Source of the DNA: Zea mays
Taxonomy: Eukaryota > Streptophyta > Magnoliopsida > Poales > Poaceae
Assembly (NCBI RefSeq): GCF_902167145.1
Contig: NC_050097.1
Span: forward strand, 227,435,034-227,499,033
DNA length: 64,000 nucleotides
Direction of reading: 5' to 3'
Each line of letters starts with the position of its first letter. Position 1 is the first letter of the stretch. This document shows, piece after piece, positions 23,086-35,177 of this stretch. The position numbers were made by a program, and so were the translations under genes. Below the pieces are notes generated by a model. That model was not told where the DNA came from. It saw nothing but the letters and a program-made list of their open reading frames with translations, and did no database searches.

Positions 23086-24462
23086 TGTAAGAAAAATGGA
23101 CCCCGGGCCATTTGGCTTAATGAGTTTTGGTGTTTGATGATTAACACAATCCGTGAACTAATGAATTTCCTAGTGTTTGTGTTTGAAGTTCACAGGATGC
23201 TAGAATTAATTGGACCAAGGAATTGAGGAAAGCAACACCTCAAAAGAAGACATTAAGAAGATCCAAGAAAAGTCCAAGAATGAAGATGTGTGTTGCCTAC
23301 GGACTGTCTGTGCAAGGAGCACCGGACTGTCTCGTAGCACACTGGACTGTCCGGTGCCCACACGCCGAACTGTCTACTGCACCAGGAACCTCAGCCCCAA
23401 CGGCTAGTTCCAGGTGGCACTCGGAGGGAAGACCACCTGACTGTCCGGTGTGAAGTCCAGACTGTTCGGTGTGAAAGCCTGCGGCGCCAACGGTCACCTG
23501 CTCTAACAGGGTAACGGTTAGGCGCACCGAACAAGGAACAGTGCGCTGTCTGGTGCACCACCGGATTGTCTGGTGTGACCGCAGAAAGCAGCAGCTTTCC
23601 TCCAACGGCTAGATTTGTGTTGGGGGCTATAAATACACCCCCAACCGGCCATTTCCAAGTGTGGGAGCCCAAGGGACATACCAAGGCATATAGTAGACAT
23701 TCCCAAGTGCTCTTACACCCAAGTGCTTAATAGAATCACTCGGTGATTAGCTTAGGTGCTTTACGAAGTGCATAGGTTAGTTAGACTGCTCTAGTGCTTG
23801 CTCTAGGTGAACCCTAGTTAGTTGAGTGAGGTTTGTAAAACCACACAACCCCTCGGCTCTTGCGTGAGTCATCATTAGTGTACCGAGTGGGGCGAGAGTC
23901 TTGTGAGACCGTGACAACTGAGTTTGTGTCACGGCCGCCACCGTGTACCGGAGGGAACGAGGCCCTCGGTGTTTCGGCCGAAAGCTCGATAGTGGAGACG
24001 GCGGGAGCATCCGAGAGGAGCCAGAAGCGGAGCACCACTTGCACGTGGAGAAGGCCCGTGGCTCTCTATGGAGTTACTCGACCGAGGTGCTTGGCCCTCG
24101 CGTGGGCTCCCCTTTGCGTAGGGGCACCAACGAGGATCAGTCGGGACCTTGCGCGGTTTCGGATACCTCGATAAAAATACCGGCGTCATCCACGAGAGTT
24201 TGCATCTCTACTTTGCTCTTTAAGTTTCCGCATTTATATTAAGCATTTAAGTTTCAATCTTGTATTCATACTTATATTGTGTAGATTGAAACTTAGCCAT
24301 TGCGGTAGAGATAGCAACACATAGACAAAACCTAGTTTGCACATTCTAGTTTGATTATTTACATAGGTTTTGCTCTAGGGATTTATTAGTGGCCTAGTTT
24401 AGTAAAAGTTTTAGAAGTCCTAATTCACCCCCCCCCCTCTTAGGCATCACTCGTTTCCTACA
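23086..24462 (+). repeat. 5' LTR of gag-only element (1377 bp)
   Basis: Begins TGTAAGAAAAATGGACCCCG and ends CGTTTCCTACA. A TATA-like GGGGCTATAAATACACCCCC is at about 23624-23643. It is about 200 bases longer than the 3' LTR because of a deletion there. Confidence 0.9.
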
Positions 24463-24464
24463 AG

Positions 24465-24476
24465 TGGTATCAGAGC
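24465..24476 (+). other. Primer-binding site, initiator Met tRNA
   Basis: TGGTATCAGAGC lies two bases inside the 5' LTR edge and is the standard plant copia primer site. Confidence 0.9.
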
Positions 24477-24543
24477 CTGGTTTCGCTCATTGGAAACTTT
24501 TTAGCTTCACCGCTAAAAGAGCCGACGCTTTTTAGACGAAGGG

Positions 24544-26636
24544 ATGGATACCCATAGGCCACCACACTTCGACGCCACTAACTTCCCATATTATAGTGCT
24601 AGAATGGCTTGTTACCTAGAGGCCGTTGATCTAGGTGTTTGGAGAGCACTCGTGACGGGATGAAACACCCCAAGAATCCCGAGAAACCCACCACGAGTGA
24701 GGAAAAAGAAATTCATTTAAATGCTCGAGCCAAAAATTGCTTGTATGAATCTCTTAGCATGGATATTTTTAATCAAGTATTTACCTTGAAAACTGCTAAT
24801 GAGATTTGGCTAAAATTGCATGAGCTCCATGATGGCACATCAAATGTTTGTGAGCAAAAACATTGCCTAGTCTTAAATGAGTATAATTCTTTTGCTATGA
24901 GAGATGATGAGCTCGTTAGAGACATGTATTCTCGTTTAAATCTAATCATCAATGAGCTCAACTCTATTGGCATAAATAAGCTAGGTGATGCGAACATTGT
25001 AAGGAAGATTATCTCCCTGCTACCACAATGAAGATATGGGAGCATCATCACCATCCTTCACAACATGGAGGACTTGAGTACCATGACCCCGACCATTGTG
25101 ATTGGGAAAATCGCGGCTTTTGAGATGTCGCAAAAAATGTGTCGGGGAGAGGAGCCAACTTCCTCAAGGCCATATGCTTTTGCATGTGATGAAAGGAAGG
25201 GTAAAAAGAAGACTCCTACTCCAAGTTCCTCAAGTGAAGAAGAGGAAGAAGAAGAAAGTGATGATAATGAAGATAATCAACCGTGCACATCATCCTCCGA
25301 GGACGAAGAAACAATCCAACGCATCGGAAAGGTAATGGGGATGATCCGCAAGATTAATCTAATGGGTGTGCCCCTGCAGGTCGAAGATCTTCTCTTTAAC
25401 ATTGACAGGAAAAAGCAAAGAAAGAGAGGGTGTTTTGCATGCGGGGAGAAGGGCCACTTCAGGGACAACTGTCCAACTATGGCCGAACCCAAAAAGGAGA
25501 GGAGCAAAGGCAAGGCGCTAACAAGTGTCAGAACTTGGGATGATTCTTCAAGTGAAGATGAACCTCCAAGGACGCACAGCCACCGGTCCTCATCACGCTC
25601 ATCACGGTCATCACACAAATGCCTTATGGCAAGAGGTAACAAAAGCATTTCATTCTCTAGTGATGAAAGTAGTAGTGATGATGAAGGTGAGGGAAAGCCC
25701 TCCGTAGATGAGCTTGCGGAAGCCATTAAATTTTTTTAGGATGTTTGCACTAAGCAAAAAGCTCAACTTAAAACTTTGAAAAATAAGTTGATTAGCTCCC
25801 AAAATGATTATAAAGGTTTGATAGAAAAATTTGAAACTTTTGCAAACTTAAATAGTGAGCTGTCAACTAAAATTGAGCTATTAGAGTCTAGTGCACCATC
25901 CACTGCTACCGATGATGGCCTTATTAAACTTAAGGCTAAGTTAGCTAGTTCTCAAGAAGCCATTGAAAATTTGCTAGGGAAAATGGAAATTCTTAGCATA
26001 CACAACAATGAGCTAACTACTAAGCTAGAAAACATTGGTAGCACCCCAGAAGTATCTTTGATTGAAATACCTGAAATTTTTAAGAAAGATGCTTCTACTT
26101 CTTGCTTTGATTTAAGTGATGATTCTAACCCCTGCAATCAAGTTCTTGTTAAGAATGCTATTATAGAAACTTGTTCTAACGAGATTGCAAAGGAAAATGA
26201 GCAATTAAAGCAAGAAGTGGCTCATCTTAGAAAAGCCTTGTATAATAAGAAAGGCAAAGCCAAACAAATCCGACCTCCACAGGATAACACCACTGCGGGA
26301 GTGAACAAGCCTATGGAGGGTGAAAATGTGATTTGTAGGTTATGCCACAAGGAAGGCCACAAGTCTTTCCAATGCAAGGCGATGACCGGGGATAAGCAAA
26401 GGCAAAAGCTCAAGCAAAATCCATCAAGCAAAATCTCCAACACCTACATCAAAAAGGTGGACAAAAAGACCGCTACACCATATATGATCAAAAAGAAAAA
26501 TAATGGAAAGGTGATAGCAATCAAGGCAAACAAGCAAGCCAACAAAGAAAAGGGGGCGAAACGCATCTGGGTGCCAACGGAAATAATTTCAACCATGAAA
26601 AGCACCAAGAAGGTTTGGATCCCGAAAGGGAAGTGA
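24544..26636 (+). pseudogene. Gag of the gag-only copia element, broken
   Basis: ATG at 24544 starts MDTHRPPHFDATNFPYYSAR, the copia gag opening (PPFDG-NYP-W type). After a one-base frame change near 24650 one frame continues to 26636 with stops at 25029-25031 (TGA) and 25737-25739 (TAG). The order is a gag core with NCLYESLSMDIFNQVFTLKT and LNEYNSFAMRDDELVRDMYS, then NMEDLSTMTPTIVIGKIAAF, a Ser/Glu-rich acidic stretch, a CCHC zinc knuckle CFACGEKGHFRDNC (about 25434-25475), an Arg/Ser-rich stretch, a long coiled coil (25776-26250), and a second Cys/His motif CRLCHKEGHKSFQC (about 26335-26376). The last residues are Lys-rich and end VWIPKGK. About 690 codons, longer than usual for a copia gag. 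Confidence 0.85.
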
Positions 26637-28040
26637 GTGCACCGAAGGTCGTCGGGAAATTTGGAGACTTGGCAAAGTGGGGATGTATATCATGGGATAC
26701 ATCATAATGGATCAAGTTATTGCCAAGTAAATTAATAAAAAGTTTGGACCCAAAATTCCCACCCATGACTAAGGTAACTAGATTTATTGTATTTCTTATT
26801 TTTAGATATGCGTATCTAATTATTTTTAGTTTACCTTTCATGCCTAGTATTACAATTTGTACTTACTTTTGCTTAAATGCATGCATACTAGGTAAATCAC
26901 ATGGTAGGATTGCTTGCTTTCAATTCATACACTTAAGCAAACCTACATGGTTTAAAATGTTTATTTAAGCACGTCACATAGCTTCTATATCACTCCATAG
27001 TAAATGATACATTAATTGATATTTTTAAATATTACAAGTGGTAAAACACTCATATTCTACAATTTGTATCATTTAATTTATATGTGCCAAAGTTCGGATT
27101 ATAGATAAATCGCCCCTCTTGATATCAAATCAAAGTGCATGTCTCCTACAAGTATTCAAAACTTGTATGCACACTTTCAGGGGGAGGTTACTCTACAATC
27201 TAAGACATTGAGCCTAACACCTCTTTCAAGTCTATTTCTTGTGATAGTCTCATTGTAAGGAAAATGAAGTCCCCGGAGAAAGACAACAACAATCTTCCAC
27301 TGCAAAATCTCCAAGAACTCTCATGTCTCACAAGCCTGCCATTGGTTTTCAATTGGTCCGCCATTGACTTTCAATCGGTATCTTTTGAGACTATATTTAG
27401 TATCATTTACATGTCTTCTCCAATATTTGATCAGACTATATTTTCATATCATATACTTCCATGTTGCTAAAAAATGCATATGTGGTTAACTCATATTCTG
27501 TTACCTATGCATAAGGGAAGTTAGTCTATTCAAATTATGTCTTGCACCTCTAATTTTCACATGCTTTTTCCTAAGTAGAAGATCTCTGTGAGGGGGAGTA
27601 TTTCTTCGTCTCTAAAAAGGGGAGAAACTTCTTTCTAAAGAGAACACTCATTTAGGGGGAGTTATCATTTGATGGTAACCTACAAGTGTTTCAATTCCTT
27701 ATGAGGGCAAGACTTATTTACTTCCTACATGATTTTAATGTCTTCCTTTTCGGTGGTTGGTGCCAAAGGGGGAGAAGTTTAGGGACCAACGCAATGAAAA
27801 ATGTATCAAACACCAAACACCACCAATTTAAAATTTTAAAATCTGCAAGTGGCTTTTCAAGTGGTTTTGGTTATTTGGTCCAAAATAGGAAGTAAGTGAA
27901 TTATAGAGTTAGGGGGAGGCTTAAGTCCATAATATCACATTATGGGGACAAACATGCATCCAAGCAAGTAGATTGCATATTTTCATTCAAATACTTGTAT
28001 TATTTGCTTGCTTTGGTTGTGTTGTCATCAATCACCAAAA
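26637..28040 (+). other. Noncoding interior of the gag-only element with repeated purine tracts
   Basis: No open frame with any pol domain. Purine tracts of the form AGGGGGAG occur at about 27179, 27591, 27654, 27768 and 27911 before the terminal one at 28041. Multiple polypurine tracts are a described trait of Sirevirus elements. Confidence 0.75.
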
Positions 28041-28050
28041 AGGGGGAGAT
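28041..28050 (+). other. Polypurine tract of gag-only element
   Basis: AGGGGGAGAT, preceded by AAAA, lies directly before the 3' LTR start TGTAAGG. Confidence 0.85.
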
Positions 28051-29227
28051 TGTAAGGAAAATGGACCCCGGGCCATTTGGCTTAATGAGTTTTGGTGTTT
28101 GATGATTAACACAATCCGTGAACTAATTAATTTCCTAGTGTTTGTGTTTGAAGTTCACAGGATGCTAGAATTACTTGGACCAAGGAATTGAAGAAAGCAA
28201 CACCTCAAAAGAAGACATTAAGAAGATCCAAGAAAAGTCCAAGAATGAAGATGTGTGTTGCCTGCGGATTGTCTGTGTGAGGAGCACCGGACTGTCCGAT
28301 GCCCACACGCCGAACTGTCTGGTGCACCAGGAACCTCAGCCCCATCGGCTAGTTCCAGGTGGCACTAGGAGGGAAGACCACCAGACTGTCCGATATGACG
28401 TCCGGACTGTCCGGTGTGAAAGCCTGCGTCGCCAACAGTCACCTGCTCTGACAGGGTAACGGCTAGGCGCACCGGACAAGGAACAGTGCGCTGTCCGGTG
28501 CACCACCGGACTGTCCGGTGTGACCGCAGAAAGCAGTAGCTTTCCTCCAACGGCTAGATTTGTGTTGGGGGCTATAAATACACCCCCAACCGGCCATTTC
28601 CATGTGTGCGAGCCCAAGAGACATACCAAGGCATATAGTAGACATTCCCAAGTGCTCTTACAACCAAGTGCTTAATAGAATCACTCGGTGATTAGCTTAG
28701 GTGCTTTGCGAAGTGCTTAGGTTGGTTAAACCACACAACCCCTCGGCCGGAAGCTCGATAGTGGAGACGGCGGGGAGCATCCTAGAGGAGCCGAAAGCGG
28801 AGCACCACTTGCGCGTGGAGAAGGCCCGTGGCTATCTACGGAGTTACTCGACCGAGGTGCTTGGCCCTCGCGTGGGCTCCCCTTTGCGTAGGGGCACCAA
28901 CAAGGATTAGTCGGGACCTTGCGCGGTTCCGGATACCTCGGTAAAAATACCGGCGTCATCCACGAGAGTGTGCATCTCTACTTTGCTCTTTAAGTTTCTG
29001 CATTTATAATAAGCATTTAAGTTTCAATCTTGTATTCATACTTATATTGTGTAGATTGAAACTTAGCCATTGCGGTAAAGATAGCAACACATAGACAAAA
29101 CCTAGTTTGCACATTCTAGTTTGATTATTTACATAGGCTTTGCTCTAAGGATTTATTAGTGGCCTAGTTTAGTAAAAGTTTTAGAAGTCCTAATTCACCC
29201 CCTCTTAGGCGTCACCCGTTTCCTACA
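28051..29227 (+). repeat. 3' LTR of gag-only element (1177 bp, internal deletion)
   Basis: Same ends as the 5' LTR (TGTAAGG and TTTCCTACA). About 200 bases present in the 5' LTR (about 23780-23985) are missing between GTTAAACCACACAACCCCTC and GGAAGCTCGATAGTGG. Confidence 0.9.
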
Positions 29228-31987
29228 AAGGCCTTTACAAAGTTCCACTAGCTTCAAAAAACCAGCTACAGTTCTAGGAAGAGCAATGCAGGAATCCCTT
29301 GTCTGACCACCATTCTAGCAAAATCAACCCGAGAACCTCCCTACATGCCTACTCCCCTACTGCCCTTGCCCCTTTCGGGTAAGGTGGTCCTCCACTAGCT
29401 TTCCTAGTTAGTCAGCCAAGGGTATCCCATTCCACCCTTGTGGTGACACGTGTTTCTCAAGTTAAGCTCGATGTTCCAATTAACATAATTGTCTTATCAT
29501 GAACAGAAATAGAACAGTAATAAAGAATGATCATGTGTAATAGTTATCCCAACACCCAAAACCATATATAGCAGCAGCAAAGACTACCCAAAAGTTTAGA
29601 GGTAAACAAGGTGTAAAGATGACCAAACTAGGGTGACCTATTGGGTCCCATCAAAAGTAAGCCTATGCATGATAAAATGATTATAGAGAACATTATTGGG
29701 AAAATAAAAGTGGTCAAGGGCACAACTTACCTTCAATGAGCTCCTGCTCAGCAACTTCTACCTGCTGAACACCTGAATTCTCGGCCACTGACTCATCTAC
29801 TCGCCACAATACAAACAAACATGGTACAAGGGGTAAATTAACATCACACCAAACATGAATACAGAATACATAATAATAATCTACGCATTGTAACGAGATC
29901 GTAGGAACGAGAATCACTAAATTCGGAGTTACGGATTTCAAGTTATGATTTTCGAAGATTTCATGTGTTTGGTACGGAAATTATTAAGTGATCAATTTAA
30001 AATGGGTTTCATGCTAAAACAGTGTTACTAAAGACAAACAATATTGATACTAAATTATAGGAACTGGAATGGGTTAAAAGGAGTTAGAATGAATTTTCTA
30101 GGAATTATACAAATTTTGGATTTATTTTAACATAAGAAAGGCATTTTGTACTTTAATTTCTCTGGTTTCTAATTTCCTCGGACAGCGTGCATGAATAACC
30201 GAAAGCTCAAGGGCTACTCCGCAAAAGTCTCTAGACTCAAAACGCCTTGCACTGGACTATGGGTTAATTCCCAAATTCTTTAGGGTCTCTTATGTAAAAA
30301 TCCTCGGCCGAAAGAGTATTGAGCCAACAGGATCGTCCGATCCCGAATCAATGGATCCGATCAGTCCCATGTTCGCATGCGATGCTGGCCCTTGGATTTA
30401 AGATTCGTGATTCCAGCCACATCCACGCCATCTTCGATCAGGACCGCTCATCCTCCAATCTACGGTCAGCATAAGGTCTCGAAGTTAGCTATTCGCTCGG
30501 TTGATCTGTGTCGCTGATGCGAGGATCAACGCCCTGGAGCCTATCTCCTTCCTAACGCGTCGGCCGTGGTAGGGCAAACGCGAAACGCGGTGGCGCCCCC
30601 GTCGGCGCACCGCCGCAGAGCAGTTCTACTCCCTACCACTTCCATCAGCTATGGCCGTGCAATGTGGATGTCGCAACAAACTAGGTGGCGGCATCAAATC
30701 GCTGGAGGACAGATAAACGAGCCAGGTCGTGGTGCCCGATGCTTCCATGGTGGTTCCCAAGCCGATGGACAATTACCAGCACCCGGACATCCGAACTAGT
30801 ACGCCATGAGATAATACACAGAGAAAAGGGTCTAGCAAAGGGATTAGAAGTTTCTAACCGAGAGGGATTGGCGTAGGAATTTCGTCTCCTCCAGGGGCGA
30901 TCCCACGGCGCGGGATGATGTCTCCGGCGAGCGATTGCCACCCAAGCACGATCCGGGTTTCCCCCACCGACGACCTCCACACCGTCTGGGCACCCGCGCG
31001 ACCCTGCTTGAGCTCCCCGGCTGGCTATCGGCCCGCAGACGCAAGATTCTGCCACAATGAGCTGGTTTCCCCCTCTCACGACGACTGACGGTTCTTGGCA
31101 GCGCAGCTTTGGTTCACGTCTGTGGTTGGGGAAGAAGAAATGTGCGCACGATTGGCTTGTATAGCCCACGAATCCAGACTCCAGGCGAGGCGTGCGACGT
31201 GAGGCCGAAATCCCCGGGTGGAGAGCCAGAGCGCCGCCGCATATGGCAGTGTTGGTTGTAACAACCCTGGTGGGAGAAGGTCTGATCCGCGGGCCCAGAA
31301 CGTAGGTGACGCGACTGATGGTCGTATGACCAAGCGGGCCCATTGGTAAGGACGGGGTGTTCAGGTGCGCGGACGATGTGAGTCCACCACGTGGAGTCAG
31401 GATGTCGGCGCCTGGTGGTAACTGCAGCTGGTTGCGGCATGATGTGGTGGATGGCCAATGGGTCCACATGTCGGCACCACCCCCAACTGGGCTAGTTGGT
31501 CGCTTGGGGAAAAATTGGCCGATCAGGTTGAGTTCAGCTCGTGCGGCGCCTATTCTTCTTTTTTTCCTTTTTATTTTCCTTTCTTTTCTTTTCAAATTTT
31601 AGATTTTAAATTTCAATTTCAAATTTGGTTGTCGAATTGCACTCCTTTTAGATGTATGACTTGAGCACCCCAGTATGGTGAGGTTTTATATATTTATATA
31701 TTTATTTCTCGGTTTTATATAGTATTTTTCTTTTCTTACTCCAAAGCTTTGATTCCACTTTAGGGTTTAAATTCTAATTTGTCCATTAATGTATTGTTAT
31801 TAATACTATTATTTTTATTATTTGTAAATGCACAGTCAAATAAACTCCAGCATGATGCACAGGTTGTTTAGTTGTCATTAGTCAATTAGACACTTCAAAT
31901 GTGGTTGTTCACATGTTTAGTTAAATAGAGGAAAGACACATAAGAGATTTATCTCCTTTAATATGGTTTACAAGTTTTGGTATTACA

Positions 31988-32003
31988 AATCCTACCCCCA
32001 TTA
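31988..32003 (-). other. Polypurine tract of the chromodomain gypsy element
   Basis: The minus strand reads TTAATGGGGGTAGGATT directly before the 3' LTR start TGTAATACC. Confidence 0.7.
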
Positions 32004-32075
32004 AAAAGAATATCGACCTCGAGATTAAGAAGGACTAGGGAAAATATGGGGAAATTCGATTCGAAGCTCTTCTTC

Positions 32076-33162
32076 TCACTCCCAAGTAGCCTCATCTTCA
32101 TCGTGGTGACTCCATTGTACTTTGCACATCTTTATCACCTTATTCCTTGTAACCCGAGTCAAGGTGTCAATAATCTTGATATGATACTCTGTGTAAGTTA
32201 GATCACCTTGAACACTGAGTTCTTCCATTGGTAGCTGTTCCTCAGGGACACGGAGACACTTCTTGAGTTGAGACACGTGGAATACATCATGCACATGAGA
32301 CAGATGATCTGGTAGTTCGAGCTGGTAGGCCATCTCCCCAACTCGCCTGAAGATTTTGAAGGGTCCAATATAGCGAGGGGACAACTTGCATTTCACTTTG
32401 AATCTTCTCATCCCACGAATTGGTGACACCTTGAGGTACACGTGATCACCCTCTTTGAATTCCAGTAGTCTTCTTCGATTATCAACATAGCTCTTCTGTT
32501 GAGTTTGTGCTACCCTCAAGTTCTCCCGTATCATAAGGACTTGTTCTTCTGCTTCTTGAATAATCTCAGGCCCAAAGAACTATCTTTCTCCAGTCTGATC
32601 CCAATACAGTGGAGTTCTGCACTTCCTCCCATATAAAGCTTCAAATGGTGACATCTTCAGACTGGCCTGGTAACTATTATTATAGGAGAACTCAACATAT
32701 GGTAAACTTTTGTCCCAACTGCCTCCATGCTTAAGGGCACAAGCTCTTAACATATCCTCAAGTACTTGGTTAGTCCTCTCAGTTTGGCCATCAGTTTGAG
32801 GATGATAAGCCAAACTGAAGTTTAACTTCGTATCCATGTTCTCATGAAGGCTCTTCCAAAACCTTGAGGTGAATTGGGATCCTCGATCAAAAATAATCTT
32901 CTTCGGTACCCTATGTAAGCACATAATTCGAGCCATATACAACTCTGTCAACTGAGAACCTTTATAAGTAGTCTAGACCGGAATGAAGTGAGCCACTTTG
33001 GTCAGTCTATCCACGATCACCCATATGGAATCATAGCCCTTCGGGGTGCGAGGCAACCCGTTAATGAAGTCCATACCAATTTCTTCCCACTTCCATTCGG
33101 GTACTTTTAACGGGTGTAGTAGTCTAGCTGGTCTTTGATGTTCAGCTTTGACTCTTTGAAAT
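32076..33162 (-). pseudogene. Gypsy integrase core, C-terminal part and chromodomain, broken
   Basis: Continues the integrase after the copia insertion (minus strand, from 33162 down). Core: [31 protein letters not shown] (first Asp), [14 protein letters not shown] then TAG, FDRGSQFTSRFW (second Asp), YHPQTDGQTERTNQVLEDML (Glu). After a stop near 32580 comes the GPFKIFRRVGEMAYQLELP region and FHVSQLKKCL, then a chromodomain-like KMCKVQWSHHDEDEATWE closed by TGA at 32076. The chromodomain places the element among chromoviruses (Tekay/Del branch). Stops at about 32955, 32580 and 32076. Confidence 0.85.
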
Positions 33163-34392
33163 TGAGAGCACCTAGAGGGGGGGTGAATAGGTGATCCTGT
33201 AAAACTTCAAAACTTAAGCCACAAAAACTTGTTAAGTGTTAGCACAATTATGGCCAAGTGGCTAGAGAGGAGTCAAAACACAATAACCACAAGAAATCAA
33301 TCACAGAGATGACACGGTGGTTATCCCGTGGTTCGGCCAAGCACAAAACTTGCCTACTCCACGTTGTGGCGTCCCAACGGACGAGAGTTGCACTCAACTC
33401 CTCTCAAGTGATCCAATGATCAACTTGAATACCACGGTGTTCTTGCTTTTCTTTTCTCAATCCCGTTTGCGAGGAATCTCCACAACTTGGAGCCTCTCGC
33501 CCTTACAAAAGATGTTCACAGAGAATCACGGAGCAAGGGAGGGATTAACAACTCACACACAACACAAAGATCACAGCGAATACGCACACACAAGACTCAG
33601 ACTAGAGCTCAAAAGACTAGCACACTAGAACGGAGCTCAAATCACTAGAATATCGAACAAGTGTGCAAGATTGATGTGTGAGTGATCAAGAGTGCTCAAG
33701 GAATGCTTGGTTGTTTTCCTCCATGCGCCTAGGGGTCCCTTTTATAGCCCCAAGGCAGCTAGGAGCCGTTGAGAACAAATCTAGAAGGCCATCCTTGCCT
33801 TCTGTCGTCGGGCGCACCGGACAGTCCGGTGCACACCGGACACTGTCCGGTGCCCGATTTCTTTCCTTAAACAGTCCAGTCGACCGTTGCCGACCGTTGC
33901 AGATCTGGCGCACCGGACAGTCCGGTGCCCCCTCCCGACCGTTGGCCAGGCCACGTGTCGCGCGCAGATTCCGCGGCCGACCGTTGGCTCGGCCGACCGT
34001 TGGCTCACCGGACAGTCCGGTGCACACCGGACAGTCCGGTGAATTTTAGCCGAAGTCGCCGGAGAAAAACCCGAGAGCGGCTGGTTTGCTCCGCGCTGGT
34101 CTGGCGCACCGGACACTGTCCGGTGCACACCGGACAGTCCGGTGCCCCAGCCCGAAACAGCCTTTGGCTGTACACAGCCACTCTCCACTTCTTTTCTTTT
34201 CTTCTTCTTCCTGTTTCTAACACTTAGTCAAGATATTAGTACACAAAACCAATGTACTAAGGCTTAGAAACATACCTTTACTTGTGATTTGCACTTTGTT
34301 CAACCATGGGTACATTTTCACATTTAAGCACTTGTGTTTGCACTCAATCACCAAAATACTTAGAAACGGCCCAAAGGCACATTTCCCTTTCA
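33163..34392 (-). repeat. 3' LTR of Sirevirus-like element (1230 bp)
   Basis: Plus-strand ends are TGAGAGCACC and CCCTTTCA. Contains seven palindromes: CACCGGACAGTCCGGTG at 33815, 33911, 34006, 34025 and 34128, and CACCGGACACTGTCCGGTG at 33834 and 34107. On the minus strand a TATA-like GGCTATAAAAGGG lies near 33737-33749. Confidence 0.95.
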
Positions 34393-34408
34393 ATCTCCCC
34401 CTTTTTGG
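34393..34408 (-). other. Polypurine tract of Sirevirus-like element
   Basis: The minus strand reads AAAAAGGGGGAGAT directly before the LTR start TGAAAGGG. Confidence 0.85.
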
Positions 34409-35177
34409 TGATTTATGCCAACACAACATAAAGCAACTAGAACAAGTGCAAAATCACTTCAAATAGAATAATTTTGAGTTCTATTCAATTTTGGCATATA
34501 TGGATCATCCTTTGCCACCACTTGGTTTGTTTTTGCAAATCAAACTCAAATCTCTATTTCTACGTCAAACACACATGTTGAGGCATAAAGAGAGTCATTC
34601 CAAAAGAGATTGATCAAAGATTTCAAAAACTCCCCCTATTTCCCATAATCAACACTTCTCCCCACAAGAAGCCAACTTTTGACAATAGAGACAATAAAAG
34701 CTTTTGACACAACAAAAACTCTATTCTACTATTTTCAAAATCTCTCAAGTGGTAGCTGATCCATTTATCACTTTGGCCTTTATTTTCTCCCCCTTTGGCA
34801 TCAAGCACCAAAACGGGATCAATCTTGGCCCTTTAACCCCATTGCCTCACCAAAATCTTCAATTAAGAGTACAAAGGCAATAAGATCATAGAGATGAACT
34901 TGGAATAAATTACCCTCTCATCGGAGTGCAGTGGAAGTCTTGCATGGACCAAGTTCACCTTTCCCCTTTCAATTCACCTTCGAGACTAAATCAAGCAAAC
35001 TCAAGCAAATGGTTAGTCTCAAAGGGTCAAGTTGTAACACATCTCCCCCTAAACATGTGCATCACTTTGCAACGGACTTGTGAGGTCCAGGGAGTGTTTG
35101 TACAACTTGAGCACCACAATAAGCAACAAAATGCAGAATGAACATGATCAAAGGCATAAACACATGTATGCTACAAT
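34409..35177 (-). other. Noncoding 3' region of Sirevirus-like element
   Basis: No coding capacity between the pol stop and the polypurine tract. Extra purine tracts (minus strand AGGGGGAG-type) lie at about 35041-35051, 34786-34798 and 34631-34638, consistent with the multiple tracts of Sirevirus elements. Confidence 0.75.

Larger units (their letters stand above)
23086..29227 (+). mobile_element. Gag-only copia-type (Sirevirus-like) retrotransposon, TSD AAGGC
   Basis: LTRs at 23086-24462 and 28051-29227, primer site TGGTATCAGAGC at 24465-24476 (initiator Met tRNA), broken gag at 24544-26636, then about 1.4 kb with no coding capacity, and a polypurine tract AAAAAGGGGGAGAT before the 3' LTR. 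AAGGC flanks both sides (23081-23085 and 29228-29232). No protease, integrase, reverse transcriptase or RNase H is found, so it must have moved with enzymes from another element. LTRs carry CACCGGACTGTCCGGTG-like motifs as in the Sirevirus-like element at 33163. Confidence 0.85.
22371..31987 (-). repeat. 3' LTR of the chromodomain gypsy element, interrupted at 23086-29227
   Basis: Two parts (22371-23085 and 29228-31987), about 3.47 kb when joined. The plus-strand start reads CGTCACACCC instead of TGTCACACCC, and the end is GGTATTACA at 31987. Corresponds to 45901-48764 over most of its length. Contains a GC-rich block (30540-31560) with a 304-codon open frame on the minus strand. Confidence 0.85.

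Noticed and set aside
33815..34144. Regularly spaced short palindromes resembling a CRISPR-like array
   Set aside because: Spacing is irregular (2-78 bases), the units are perfect palindromes, and they lie in a eukaryotic LTR with a second copy in the sister LTR.
33317..34227. Open frames of 60-135 codons in the Sirevirus-like LTR, repeated at 40959-41869
   Set aside because: The duplication is explained by the LTR pair; frames exist on both strands and consist largely of translated palindromes.
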